NCBI GenBank assembly: GCA_009617715.1
Contig: VTFK01000149.1
Coordinates: 186,001-250,000 of the forward strand
Direction of reading: 5' to 3'
Source of the DNA: Plectrocnemia conspersa
Taxonomy: Eukaryota; Arthropoda; Insecta; Trichoptera; Polycentropodidae
Length of the DNA stretch: 64,000 nucleotides
Within the stretch, counting starts at the first letter, position 1; each line of letters opens with the position of its first letter. The notes beneath the pieces were generated by a model. That model was given only the letters and a program-made list of their open reading frames with translations, was not told the origin of the DNA and made no database searches. The position numbers and the translations under genes are program-made. Positions 1-19,700 of the stretch are shown piece by piece.

Positions 1-1540
1 CTATAAAAAATAAAATATTTTTTAAAACCAAATTTGATTTAAAAAAACATCAGTCAATATTATTACTTATTTTATTAATATCATATCGTACAACCTATGT
101 TTATTTGGTACCAAAAAATGAATAACATTAAAATATTTTATAATTATTTAAAAAAAAAAACATACATTTCACGCAATTTTAAAAAATATAATTATTGAGA
201 CTTACTTATTGCATGTAACACCAATGTTAGGTGATGCATAGAAAAATATGTCTGAATGCAGATAACAATAAGAATTTTGTGTATGCAATACCCGATTTTG
301 TTTTTCCTTCACCAGCCATCCTTATCATAAAAAATAAGGCGCGGTCATTTATCTATTACATAACAGAATTACTATGAACTGCTAGGAACCGTTAGATTTA
401 TTTAAGATGAAGCAAACGTATTCCATTTATGTTGACACGTCACACATATACAAAAATATCAAACGTTTTAAATTATTTTTTTAAATTTACGCTGAATTAT
501 TGACCGTTGGGATTTTTTGCATAGGTAGGGTGGGCCAATATTTCGGCCCTCTTGGACTAAAAAGGATAATATTATTCTACTTTGATATCCAACCTAAGGA
601 TTGCAATCCTTAGTAACAGCCAATAACATCGCCGTATTGCCCAAATGGTCAAGAGAAGAAAAATCGAAGTACTTACCTTCATATCCTACGGAATATATAA
701 GCTCGTAAATAGCATACTCACGACACTTTTATTTAGAACCACCACTATATATTTACATCTGTATCTTCTAAAAGTCAGAACCTGACATTTATACTTCTTT
801 GCTTTTGACTTTAGACACACAAGAATTTTATTAGAACTCACACCAAGCAAAAGTACGTACAGACGTAGTACGAAATACAAGAGTTAAATATGCAAAAAAA
901 GTTTTTTTTGCAATTTTTTTTGTATAAAAATTATTTTTTAATCGTTTTAGTTTTTTATTGGAATTAGTTAATTTTTTCAGAATTATTTTCTTCGAATATT
1001 TTTCAAAATGAAGTGTGCTTAAACCCAGTTAAAATATACTTCCCTAAACTTGACAAAGCTGCTGACATTAAAGTGCTCTTAATCACTCTTAATAATTTTT
1101 ATTATACATTTGTATGTTTCTATTCATTTTAAATTACCAGATAATATTAATTATTGCACTAATCGAACTCTCTAGGGATGGAACATAAAATAATATTTGT
1201 GGGGATGCAAATTGTTTTCTGGTTGATGTTTCCGGGTTTTCTGCTAAACGTGATAATTTTTATCGATCTTCTTTTATGTTTTCTAACTACAATTGTTCAA
1301 TCTCTTGGCAAAGTATTTCAAGGCTTGCCCAAAACTCAATTTGAATCCATGTAATCTAAAAATATTAACATTTTTTTATATTATGATTCAGATGGTGGCA
1401 GACCACTTAGAGGAATTGTTTATATATAACCTAAAAGATTGTCTTGCACTATCAATCTCTATCTTGTATTGTTTTGTCATATCTTAATATTCGTTAAAAA
1501 TGTAAATATATGTATTTTTTGATTACGAATAAATATTTCC
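1..1540. other. AT-rich DNA, no gene seen
   Basis: Strongly AT-rich with many homopolymer A/T runs. The longest open frames are about 64 codons with low-complexity composition and no recognisable motif. I see no repeat end, tRNA or splice-supported exon here. Confidence 0.6.
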
Positions 1541-1990
1541 CCGGGCAATATTGACTTGTCGAATTAGCGTCACCATCGACGCTCAGCCTGATTCAATTCG
1601 TACGCGAAGGCAAAAAATTAAATTTTCAATGTTGAATTTTTAATTTTCACGTTTTCCGGTGTTTTTCTATCCGCGCGACGTTTGTACGTGGACAAGGCCG
1701 AGGCAATTTTAATATAATATAATAATATGTATTTTTTTCGAGGAGGAAAAAAATCTCGCGGAAAACTCCAAACGTGCCTCTGTGGCTGTTGTGTGCAGAT
1801 TGAGATTAATGTTTAATATCAAATTGAACCGTTTTTCCTCGCCTTGACAACTGACAACCTCAACTAGGAGAAACGACCGCGAGTGGAAATTCCGACGAAA
1901 AATTTACGCGGACAAAGACCGCAGAGGAAATTTTTCGGCTTTCATTGCGCGACTAATTCGCTTCGGCAAGGGCTTGGGAATTTCATTAAG
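1541..1990. other. GC-enriched non-coding island
   Basis: This block stands out from its AT-rich surroundings by base composition. It has many CpG-containing words (for example around 1565-1620, 1665-1700 and 1870-1975) and starts just after CCCCGGGCAA at about 1540. No long open frame or known domain is visible. Islands like this in AT-rich insect DNA can be regulatory elements, unrecognised exons or old transposon pieces; the sequence alone does not decide between them. Confidence 0.35.
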
Positions 1991-3440
1991 TCGAACTATA
2001 ACTTCATGTAAATTTATGTAATATTTGCTGATAATTCTTCAATCTTTAATCAATAACTTTATTTGTATAGGAATGATAAAAGCATAAATACAATTATATA
2101 ATAACTAAAATTTAAACAAGTATATAAAAAAAAAAATCATTTATTTGCTGCTTCTGAACCTTAGCAAAATCGCGTCACAAAAGTTAACAAAAACCATTCT
2201 TACTTTACTGCACTTATAATTTATCTAATATTAATTGTTCATTATACCTAATTCATTTAGAAAATAAATATGCAATTTAAAGTTAGCTAATGATACATAC
2301 AATTAAATAAATTCAAGCTATGCTAAAATACCTATATATAAAGCTTTTAAAATATAATAAATTAAGTAAATTAAAAAGATATCAAGATACTTAAAGGATG
2401 TCTGAATTGAAAGAGTAAATAAATATATGTATTTAAGACACAATGACTTTTGATTATGTGGTGTTATTAATTCAGAACCAAAATAATACCACTACCGAAT
2501 AAAGTAAACAGATCTCTTAACATTACTCCTCTGCGACTCCTCACATTCCTCTCCTTACTGAACGCGAGGGTGGATTCCTCAACGTCCCTGTTCCGATCAG
2601 ATTCAAATATTCTCTAAAGCCTCATAATAGCGATTTTTAAATATCTGTTTACTCTTCAAGGATATTTTTTTTTCTATATTACACAGGTATACCGTATAAA
2701 ATAATATTCAGTTTCCCTTCTGTTTGCTAAATTAACTTGTTATTTTTGTCCGTTTATAGCACATTGAAAAATACAATAGAAAATCGATTGAAGTTATATA
2801 ATTAAAGCGTTGTTTGTACGCCATTATTGCCGTAATAAAATTAATCGCGGCGTCAAGAGAAATTTTCGTCGGCGTCCGTCCGCAGTAATTGTTTAGCCGG
2901 TGTGTTGCCGTATACAACATTATTATTTTATATACCGTGTTTGTTGTTCAAGGGCGGCTTCGTTATAATTGGTTATTAATTGAAAATGTTAGTTTGACTC
3001 CACACCCGTAAGCGAATCCTTTAACTGTACTACATAATTATTTGACGCTTACTTTAAATGATAAATTATGTGGACACATTTACTAGTAGGTTTATTTCGA
3101 TGTTTATGTAAAGCCCTTAAAAAAAATGTGTAAAGTATTATAATTTATTATTATATTATTTTTTTTATTATGAGTTAAATATAGTTCATTCCGAAAAAAA
3201 TACATATTTTAATGTTGTATATAGTATGCACAATATATATAACAAAAATGTTTGATAGAAATCGATTAATTCCTGTTATTTTGCCATCTAGTCGTTGTTT
3301 ACTTCCGGATTAAAATTATATTATATACATTGTATAAACAGACTCATTTTAATCTTTTAAGTCAAGATACAAATATCTATCGATAACTATCAACGTTGAG
3401 AAAATATTCATTACTGTCATTTTGAATGAAATTAAGAAAA
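1991..3440. other. AT-rich DNA, no gene seen
   Basis: Mostly A/T-rich. A small GC-richer pocket lies at about 2845-2925, with the words CGGCGTCCGTCCGCAG. A 62-codon minus-strand frame crosses it but has no family resemblance I can see. Nothing else is recognisable. Confidence 0.5.
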
Positions 3441-3817
3441 AAATGTGTTACAAGACTCAATTTTCACGCCCAAACTATTTCGCTGTGTCAGAGATTTTAT
3501 CAGAAGAGAAATGGGTGAGAGCGAGAGAGCTCTAACGCACGCATCAGACGGCGTTTCAATCATGCGTCAGTATTTGTTTGCCTGTCGTCAGGAGAGCTAG
3601 TCAAAGCGCCAAATATTCCTACCCTTCTCAATTATTTTTCGACTTAACAATGATATTGAATATTTTTATTTCGTTAAATAATTTTAATATAAACAAACTT
3701 TAGTTTAAATTATATTTATAGCGATGGCTATGTATATTTATAGAATTTCTTTCGAATAACTCAGATGTGATTGAAATGTTCGAATCAGAATTAGTCAAAG
3801 ATTATTGAAATTACGAA
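3441..3817 (+). other. Possible 5' flank of the piggyBac-type relic
   Basis: A GC-richer patch (about 3470-3617, with GAGAGCGAGAGAGCTC and GCGTCAG words) precedes the piggyBac relic. It may be the element's subterminal or leader region, but I could not find a convincing terminal inverted repeat or a TTAA target pair. The association rests on position only. Confidence 0.25.
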
Positions 3818-3869
3818 GTAAGTATTTTTCCCATTTTTATTTGAAATTATTATTTATTTTATAAAACAG
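3818..3869 (+). other. Putative 52-nt leader intron of piggyBac relic
   Basis: Begins with a perfect GTAAGT donor at 3818, runs through a T-rich stretch and ends in AAAACAG at 3869, eight bases before the ATG of the transposase frame. The size and layout match the second putative intron just downstream. No transcript evidence is available, so this is a sequence-only prediction. Confidence 0.35.
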
Positions 3870-3876
3870 TAATAAT

Positions 3877-4712
3877 ATGTCAGATTTATTGGAGTGTAAT
3901 GAAAACACGGAACATCCGTATAATGTAAGTATGATATAAAAAAATTTTGTTATGATAAAAAATATGTTTTGCAGGAAACTTTTTATATATCGAAGTCGGG
4001 GCATGTTTGGAGCTCACGTCCTTTATTTTCGCCTTCAGATGATTCTGGCTACGTGCATGAACCTTTTTTATTAAATGAGAGTGAGAATGTTTCAGCAATC
4101 GGAGATGCTTTCCGCCTTTTCCTAACAAATGAAATCGAAGAAGAGATTTGCGCCCACACTAAATATATACATAATAATGTTTCATGCACTCGAATTATAC
4201 GAATTTGTTGGTTGGAACCGTTGTAGAAAACTAAATTTTAACGAAATTTGGTCCAGGGAATTATTTTTTATCCAACCATTTTTCTCAGCTACGATGTCAA
4301 GGAATAAATTCCAAGCAATTTATCGTTCTATACGATTCGATAGCCGAGGAACCAGGAGAGAGCGATTTCGTTTGTCCAATGACAAATTATATAGAACCCA
4401 TAAGATCGGTGTTTGACAAAATTGGCAACAATTTTTCTAAGTATTTCTGCCACGGGAAAGATATCACAGTTAACGAAAGGGTTAAAACATATTACGGTAA
4501 TTGTCCGTTTAGTGTTGATGAAATCGAAACCGGGAAAATATGGAATAAAAATATGGGAAGCTGCCGATACTGAAACATTTTACATTCTAAATTGCTGAGT
4601 ATATACGGGAATAATCAAGAAGTCATTCAAGGGATGAGAGTCGTCAAGGATATGACAGAAAAATATAACGGTACGAAGAAAAATATTATCTATATAAATA
4701 TTGTCACAGAGT
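3877..4712 (+). pseudogene. piggyBac-type transposase relic (DDE_Tnp_1_7 family), frameshifted and truncated
   Basis: The ATG at 3877 opens a 16-codon exon ending at a GTAAGT donor. Removing 3925-3974 joins it in phase to a frame reading ETFYISKSGHVWSS. The order of motifs is that of the N-terminal half of piggyBac-type transposases: the region before the catalytic core (AFRLFLTNEIEEEI), then ELWS-like NFNEIWSRE, ATMSRNKFQAIYRSIRFD, IRSVFDKIGN, ITVNERVKTYYGNCPF and KPGKYGIKIWEAADTET. In the family the last of these carries the first catalytic aspartate, which is still present here. At least three frame changes (about 4180, 4385 and 4520-4590) break the gene. The sequence fades after about 4700, so the segments with the remaining catalytic aspartates and the cysteine-rich tail are missing. 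It is dead as an enzyme gene. No terminal repeats or TTAA duplication were identified. Family assignment is firm; boundaries are approximate. Confidence 0.85.
3925..3974 (+). other. Putative 50-nt intron inside piggyBac relic
   Basis: GTAAGT at 3925-3930 and TTTTGCAG ending at 3974 bound a 50-nt AT-rich segment containing an in-frame TAA. Splicing it out keeps the reading frame (phase 0) and joins two coding stretches that both suit the N-terminal part of the transposase. This is the best supported intron in the window, but it is still sequence-only. Confidence 0.5.
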
Positions 4713-5180
4713 CAAATGTATTAAGTAATAAAATGCCCAGATTTTTTAATTTATTATTTTTATATGTTTTATTTTCAGTAATTTAGATTTAATTTTTATA
4801 GATATATTTTTCATCATTTATTTTTTAATATTATTATTTGTTAAGAAAAAATGTAAAAAAATATATTGTGATTGTTTGAAGAACCGCGCGTGATTGATGT
4901 AGGAAATGCGTTTGTGTGGGTGCATAAAAATGACAAAAAGGCATATCATGGTCTCGTTCTAGGCTCAATTAAAAATATTCCGGTCTCTTGACAGAAAAAT
5001 AAGATCGGGATTTTACTTTCGTTCTAGGTGATGACTTCATCATTAATAGTCAAAAAGATAGATGGAAAGAAAAAGTTATTTAAATACCCATATATGCATA
5101 AATTACTTATAAATCAAACGTGTTTTAATTAACCCTGTATATAATCTATCAAAATTTAGTTTCAATAGGAAATAAATTGT
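4713..5180. other. Downstream remnant of the piggyBac insertion or plain AT-rich DNA
   Basis: AT-rich, with a more complex stretch at 4880-5045. The word TCGTTCTAGG occurs twice in that stretch, near 4952 and 5020. It could be the 3' subterminal region of the transposon. No inverted repeat to the 5' side was found. Confidence 0.25.
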
Positions 5181-6290
5181 AATTTTGTCTAGTATAGTTT
5201 ATGAATAATTTGCCTTCACGAACACAATCCGAAAATTATCCGAGTCAATACCGAGCAAAGACACACCAATATATCACCGTTTTGACAAACCGAAGTCTAG
5301 TTAATAAAGCATCATTGTCTAACGACAAAATGTACGCAAACCTTCGGTTTCGAGATCCCGGCTTTATAGCTTTCCGCCGGTTCGAAGGGTCAAACTCTTC
5401 CATGGCCAAAGGCAAAGCTCGGTATTGCGGACAATGAGGATTTATAAGGTTTCTATAATTAATGAAAGGAGCAGCGCTCTCGTAAATGATTCATTTTGGC
5501 TAACCTAAATTTCGGTCGACTGATGGCACTTCTTCGTAATTAATAGTGTAATATTTTATTCTTTTTCTCAGGTCTGTTCGAGTTAAATCGTGGAAAATCA
5601 TAATAATTCTCCTTCCGACGTTTATTCGAAACACGTCCTTACAACAATGAATACCCATCGGGGGTACATAATCAAGGATGTCCCTAAAACGTAATAGTGG
5701 GGGTCCCGAAGTGGGTAAAGCTAATTTTAACACCCCCTATAAGAGTCCGGGAGCTAATTAACAAAGTCGCCTCCCTAGCTCCTCCCACGACTTAACAAAG
5801 TACTAATGGATTATTATCCAAAGAACACTTATAATCAGATAATGCCTAGCAGATGGAAAATTTCATATTTACGTTTTATTTTTGGGTCCATGTTTGATGA
5901 TTTATGTAGTTGAAAGTTAATACATATTTTAACGGTAAAATATGGATGCTGTAGTATTTTTTAATTATTTATTATTCATTAGGTTTATTATGTGTACGTT
6001 TGTATTTGTAAACACTTTTTGTGGAACATTCAAAATTGAGAATAAAGAGGCCGCGAATGCCTTGGGAAATTTGTATCGTATTAAATTTCCTTCTGGAGCT
6101 GCACGTAGCACGTTCATTTGTAAACTTCTTCTCCAAGGTGTTGGCTGCCGATAAAGCGGGCTGTTTTCCCAGAAGAATATAAATTATCGTGTATTTTCAC
6201 CTGAGCAGTTATACCCAATCTTCTTACCTAATCGGCAACCGACAACCTTCATCAGTATTCGAAACACACCCTTGACAATCATATGACTTA
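5181..6290. other. Unidentified higher-complexity segment
   Basis: Less AT-biased than its surroundings. Open frames of 70-78 codons occur on both strands (5201-5437 plus, 5500-5733 minus, 5942-6154 plus), but I recognise no family and see no splice-linked pattern. The word ATTCGAAACAC followed by CCTT occurs near 5628 and 6257, which may mark two diverged copies of a short repeat. Confidence 0.25.
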
Positions 6291-13372
<7,082 letters not shown>

Positions 13373-15030
13373 TCTACGATTGCTTGTTGTGTAATTTTTT
13401 TCTTATTTGCAGTCAGACTTTTAATTTATTTTATTTTATTGAACTCTTATATATTAAAGTATCAACAAATATTTACTTATCTCTTTTTGTTTGAGTTTAA
13501 TTTGGCGAGAGTACTGTTAGTCAAAGAACTGTAAGATTAAAATAAGCCCCGTTAAAAGAAAACAATGCACGGTTAAATCTAATTAACAAACAACTGTTCA
13601 GATACTCTCAGCAGACCAAAAAGTTTCCTCTGAAACCGTTTCACGATATTTGGATGCCATAGGAAAGGTTAAAATATGGACAAATGAGTACCGCAGGAAC
13701 TGACTAAAAGACAAAATCACTATCATTTTGAAGTTTATTCATCGTTAGTTCTCAGAAACAATAGGGAGACATTTTCTAAAATAATTTTTACTTGTGTCGA
13801 TAAATTATTTTTCTATGATAACTAGAAGAGATTACAGCAATGATTAGATAGCAATAATGCTCAAATAATTGTTACAAAAACAAATTTAAAAATTATTGTG
13901 GCAATATGGTCGTATTCTAGAAAAAATATTTCTTAAACTAGTTAAGACTATTACACCCATATAACAAATCCGATGTTGATAAATAGATTTAGAGAGATAT
14001 TATTTCCTGATACGAGATACTAATAACTATTTAGATTTAACTAATTAAGATGGATTCTTCCAACTTTTCTCTATATTGGATCATATTTTTAAACACTTTT
14101 AAAAAACAAAATTTAATAACACAGTGAATTTCATCAATAAATCAGATTTTTTTATGAAAAGTGATTAATTTATTGTTGAATTTTTAGAAAAAAAAATCTT
14201 TAAATTTTATTTATAAAAATTGAAAAAAAAATAGCATTTCAAATTTTACTAAAAAATCGGGCACTTCATAAGATATAAAACTACCTATTACTAATAAATA
14301 TAATTTGTGAAAGTTTTTTAAGAAAAAGTATAAAAAAAACATGTACTATTTTATAACTACGTTTTTTTCATATAAAACAATATAATATATAAATGCTACA
14401 AATATTTCAACGTACAATAATAACATATAGGTATGTATAGTGTAGTTCATTTCCTATTAAAAAATATTTTCAGGCTGTTTTTATGTAAGATATATATGGT
14501 AAAATAATTGCTTTATTAAACCGCATATATAACTCACTTGAACTAGCAAATTTGTATTTTTTTAAATAAATTAACATAAAAATGCCTTAAGAGCTATAGA
14601 AATTTTAAAAACTAATTTAAATGCTGCATAAAATAGTCTGTAAAAAATTAAACAAAACAGCCTATATAACATTAAACATTTTTTTTGTATTATTTTGAAC
14701 TTTTTTTTATTGTGATTTGTTATAATTAAAAAAATATTGTAGCATTCCAATTTATGTGATTTTGAATTTAAATAAGCTTTTTTCAGTATCCGAGCAATGA
14801 TATTTATATTAAAAAATATGAGCTTTCCCTAACCTTTTATGTTACACTATCAATATGTATTTTGAATGTATATTTCATTTTCGGCTTAAGATTGGCCTTG
14901 GGCCGCATGCGGTCCATTGGCCGCAGTTTGCAAAGGGTTGCTTTAAATAAAGCTCAACTTACGTAAGCATTTGTCCACACGCACATACATAAACTTATAC
15001 ATACATACATACGCACAAGCCCCTAGTGTC
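13373..15030. other. AT-rich DNA, no gene seen
   Basis: No open frame, repeat end or RNA gene recognised. A few less biased words occur at about 13540-13700 and 14880-14940. Confidence 0.55.
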
Positions 15031-15375
15031 AAGTGTAAAGATAGAACGGCTCCGAGCGTCGCGTACAGTCAAGTTTATATCAACAATGCTGATCTCCTGA
15101 CGGTCTTCTAATTTGCATATATAAGATGTTTTGGAAAAGAGAAGTGAGATAGATCATCGGGCGTCTTCGTTGACGAGGATACGACGCACAAATCGGGTCT
15201 GAAGATAACGCCCGGATCCCGGGGCTGATTTCCGCCACAGAAACATGATAATTTGGCTTCTGAAGAGCTTTAAGCTCATAACTCGGCCCCGGCGCTTAAT
15301 TTAGAATTTCATCGATTTTCGCGGTTAATCGGCGATAACACTTAACGCTGAGCTCAAAATTACACGCGTAGTGAT
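15031..15375. other. GC-enriched non-coding island
   Basis: A block rich in CpG words (for example CCCGGATCCCGGGG near 15210-15225, CTCGGCCCCGGCG near 15283, TTTTCGCGGTTAATCGGCG near 15316). It has no long open frame. It resembles the islands at 1.5, 22.7 and 61.4 kb in composition, not in sequence. A regulatory role is possible but unsupported. Confidence 0.35.
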
Positions 15376-16263
15376 ATTATGATATAATAAAACGCTCAAT
15401 AATGTACTGTGATTGATGATAACGAGTTTATAAAACTAGTTTAAAAAGTATTGTTACACTTGTTAAAATATTCAATATAATGAACGCGGTTTAACAATCG
15501 CAAAATTATTTTTATTTAAAATATATATTGCAACTCTTAATAAAAAAAGGTAAAAATTCAAGCATTATTTTATAATATAAGTTACATCTTGGTAGTTAAC
15601 GCTTTAAAAATATCTTACTTCACTTTATGATTGAAATACTTTTTTTATTAATCGGTTAGTTAAATAGGTAATTATTTAAAAAATATCTTAGCACTTAGTA
15701 TTGTCAAAGAATTTATATTCAATAAATTTCTGTACATGCACATTGTGCCTGTGTCGAGAGAAAAAATATAAAAATCGTTGTCATAATATAATTTATTATT
15801 TATAAGGGCAGAGGTCGATGATTTTAAAATATGGCAACACTCTTATAGCGAGCGCTACATTAAAATCCTGTTAAGGGTTGATACAGGGTACCTTTGGCGT
15901 GAGCAATGCTCCGTAAATTTTTCTGATCCCATTTTTTATCAATTGCTATTTTTATGAGCCTTTCTTTGAACGCGCGAATATGCTGCGCCACATAAATTTT
16001 ATATTTTTATATTCACATTATATTTAATATGTTATAAGACAAAGTTAATCATTGAGATTTATTAAAATCAATGATTTTAATAATATGTTTACGTTGTTCT
16101 ATTATTAGAGGTGTTGATAATCTTTGATATAGCCCAATAAACCATATTTAAATATAATTAATTGAAATGGTTAAAAGCAACAGACATCAAATATTTTTTT
16201 TAACAGACATAAAATACCATTTTGTGTGAAAAACTTTTGCAAAATGTACTATTGTTCTTTGTC
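15376..16263. other. AT-rich DNA, no gene seen
   Basis: No feature beyond scattered A/T homopolymers. No open frame worth reporting. Confidence 0.5.
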
Positions 16264-16336
16264 GCCACTTGGCAGTTTTACTTTTTAAACGTGAAAATGG
16301 CCACTTGACAGTTTTAATTTAAAGGTGTGAACATAT
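16264..16336. repeat. 36-bp tandem duplication
   Basis: GCCACTTG at 16264 recurs at 16300, each followed by (G/A)CAGTTTTA and a diverged tail (TTTAAACGTGAAAA versus TTTAAAGGTGTGAA). It lies just beyond the 3' end of the minus-strand unknown coding relic at 16340-16560. Confidence 0.7.
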
Positions 16337-16339
16337 TTT

Positions 16340-16720
16340 TTAGTTGTGTCCAAGAAGTGATGCAATTGGCCTACTAACATCTTCATCTGCGATTGGAATC
16401 AGCATTATATGATGCAACACAGTAAGAAAAGAGTGTGAGAGAGAGAGAGAGATAGATTCTTCAAGACTCAATCTTAGAGTTACAGCAAGATACACATCGG
16501 TGGATGGTTCGGCATCATCACAACAGATCACAACCGACAATAATTCAACTCGATACTCCAGCGAAGACTATTTCGACTTTACCACTTGATAACAGCAGCT
16601 AATTTCCCATATATTTATATGTGATATTATAAAGGTTTAATTTAATAAGCTTTTACAGGTTTAAGTCACACTTCGATCATAATTTTAAGAGACCGAAGAT
16701 ATCAATGCACTGTAACTATT
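16340..16720 (-). pseudogene. Degenerate copy of an unidentified coding family (paralogue of 28389-28757)
   Basis: The minus strand reads YRVELLSVVIC near 16540 and ends IADEDVSRPIASLLGH before a stop at about 16340. The copy at 28389-28757 reads YRAVLLSAVMS and ends IDDEDTCESISLLLGH in the same order and at similar spacing. DNA similarity extends upstream on the minus strand to about 16680-16720 (GTGACTTAAACC, AAAAGCTTATT and ATATAAATATATGG line up with the other copy) but contains stops, so this copy looks dead. A GAGAGAGAGAGA run (about 16437-16451) interrupts it. I do not recognise the family. It may be a transposon-encoded protein or a fragment of a host gene family. Confidence 0.5.
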
Positions 16721-16760
16721 TTTCTCTAGATGTGCTAGCACTGTATTGTACTTGACAATA

Positions 16761-19700
16761 CTATGACAATTAAACTTATTTTATGGTACTCAAAATTTTC
16801 TTGTTAATAATAAAATATTTATTTAACTTTTCATAGTAATAATCATTTTTACATTTGTACAGTTTAAAAAAATAAAACTTGTATCGAAAAAGTAAATGCA
16901 AAATAAGATCACTCAGATTTTTTTTGTTCAAAGATTTTTCACAGGAGTTGCTAAATAGCGAGGCAGCTATCATTAAAATTATTGTAAGTCACTCGAACAA
17001 AACATTTTTTTTTATTTGAACGCGTGTTTAAGATTTATATGCTATTATCACGTGCAAAACTAAGACCATTGTTCTTATACTACTCGTAGAAGAATCGAAA
17101 ACCCTTCTGATAATATATTCATGTATGTTTTGCTACCCTATAGGTAAACACACGCGCTTGAAATACAGACGCGTACACAAGGGGGCAACAACTGACCATA
17201 TAGCCTATTGGCCCAAAATAGACCCGTACACCATTTGTCAAAGAAGCTTGTTATAAATATTTTTACGAATACAATTTTTTTTATTTTGGTATTTGACACA
17301 CTACTGTATACTACTGATATTTGGAAATATATGATATAATCATTCGATGCTGATATCTGATTCGTATTAATGTATAATTTCGCACAAAATTTGTGAGAAA
17401 AATGAGTATATATAGAACGTCTCACTGACTAACTGGGCCCATAAATCTGAAAGTACTGTCAATATTTCTACAGCTCTTTAGTTTATTTTTATTGCTCTTA
17501 AAATTTACTTAAAATAAAGTAATTAATATTACCAAATAGTTATAAAATTAGATATGTATGTAAAAAAAATCTATACAAGTATTATTGTCATTGAATTACT
17601 CCTGTTTTAAGATTTATCACAGTGTGCATTACGGAACGTATAATGGAACAATATACACGTCAATATTTCGTATGTGATTAATGCCAATGTATTGCTTTGT
17701 GTGCCGCTCTATAACGACTTTATAAAACAGCAATAAATTATTAAAACGTAAGCCTATACACGTACTGCTGGATTCGATACATGGAGATTAATTATAGCAT
17801 AAGCGATAAATTGCTGCAACTCGGTAATTTGTCATAATAAACGAAGTTTGATTTTTTTCCATGTACTGCCAGACACTGAAGCATATTACTTTTCTTGGAA
17901 AATTGATAACATATTAATTTATTTCATGAAAAAATAACAAGCCTAGTATTTTTTTCTTTGTACAAAGGTGTTGTTTCCTTGCAGAAAATATACATCAAAA
18001 TCAAAATCTATAAAAAAAATGGTCGTCATTCTTTGATATCATAAATTTTGATAAATAATTTATATCGTATTTTATAGATATTAATACACACCCTTATTTT
18101 TAATACCAAGAATAAAAAATATAAAACCTGTTATGAGCATATAAATAATATTAAAAATAAAACATATAGTAATCAATCAAGTATTTTTTTTACTGTGTAA
18201 TATAATTGTAATAATTAAAAAAAATATTTGTTTTTGAAACATTGAAATCTAAATTTAAAGTATCGCTTCGGGGCGACGAAATTTACATTAAACCAAGTAT
18301 TATATAATATATATTTAAAAATAAATATACTGACCCGTGAAAAGAAATAACAGGTGAAGCACTGGCGTTTAAAGGGTTAAATATGATTTTATTTTTTATA
18401 AAAAGTGGAAAAGAGTAAAGATGAGATACGAAATTGCATTTCAAGTTTTTTTTATATTATATTGTTATTTGAAGTATATCGAAAAAATATAATTTAGAAT
18501 GAGTGATTTTAAACGACTTTATTGAGCTGTTAGGACAGCTTTTCTAAGGAGAAAGGGCAATGATCTGACTGGAGCAATAAATATGTTGTTCAAAGATAAT
18601 ATTTCTTTTACGTGCAAATTTTATACACACATCCAGAAACGTATACTAGCGTAATTTATAGTCACAAACGTTGCACCGCTTGTGCAGCAAAAATATATGT
18701 CCGCATATATCAAGTAAATATATGGCCGGACCAAGAATGATTCTATTCATTGATCAGATTTATTTAAATGGGATTAAAATAATTTACAATATTATAAATA
18801 TATATATTATGTTTTTTTTTAACATTAATATTTTATGTAACAATTTTGCTTTATTACTTTGTGTTAATTGAAATTAAATTATTATTTTTAACACATGCAA
18901 ACACGAGTGATAATTAGCACCATGAATTTAATATCGAAACTTTATAAACGTCTTTTACCGAAACCATTGTTTAAATGCTTCATTACCTTAATTAACAGTG
19001 TTAACCTTAGTTGAGGCGTAGTACTCTTGGTTATTAGGGCATAATAGAACGTCGAGTTTGTAAAAATCATAATGATTGAGTAGCACGAAGCTTAATGAAA
19101 GGAGCTTTGATGAAAATTTAATGATCATAGTTTACAGCTTTCTTTCGAATGACTAATTAATTTTTTATCGCTCGCTAAACTTTTTTCAGGTTTGTTTTTA
19201 TTTTCTCATTATTACAAAACGCACAGACACACGTACGACATCGCAGAGCTTTTCGGATGAAAAACTTTTAACGGGCAAAAAAAAGACTTTTAAACGGACG
19301 GAAATTTAGTATCAATTGCTTTTGGCTGACTCTTATATAAAAGTTTATTTTTTTTTTTTTTGCAAGCTATATTTTTTGATGGTCCGTTACTTGGTTATCA
19401 ACTTCGAGAAAATATATTTTGTTTTCGTATCTCTCGGCGTCAGGGATTGACAGAAAATTGATTTCGCAGCGTTTGCTAAGATTCTTGTTTTGTTGTTGTA
19501 AACAAGAGCAAATTAAATAACTAATTTATAAAAAATCAACACGTTAATCTCAATTTAATGATATACAAATATTAATAATGTTTTATATTTTCAGGCATTT
19601 ATCATAAACATTTACCTCGTGTCATATTTATAAAAAATAAAAATACGAGTATTTGTTTGCTGGATTAAATAAACAATGAGTCAAGGGTTCATAACAAGGG

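Noticed and set aside
5388..5410. GGTTCGAAGGGTC looked like a tRNA B box
   Set aside because: No matching A box, anticodon arm or acceptor pairing at the right distance on either strand.
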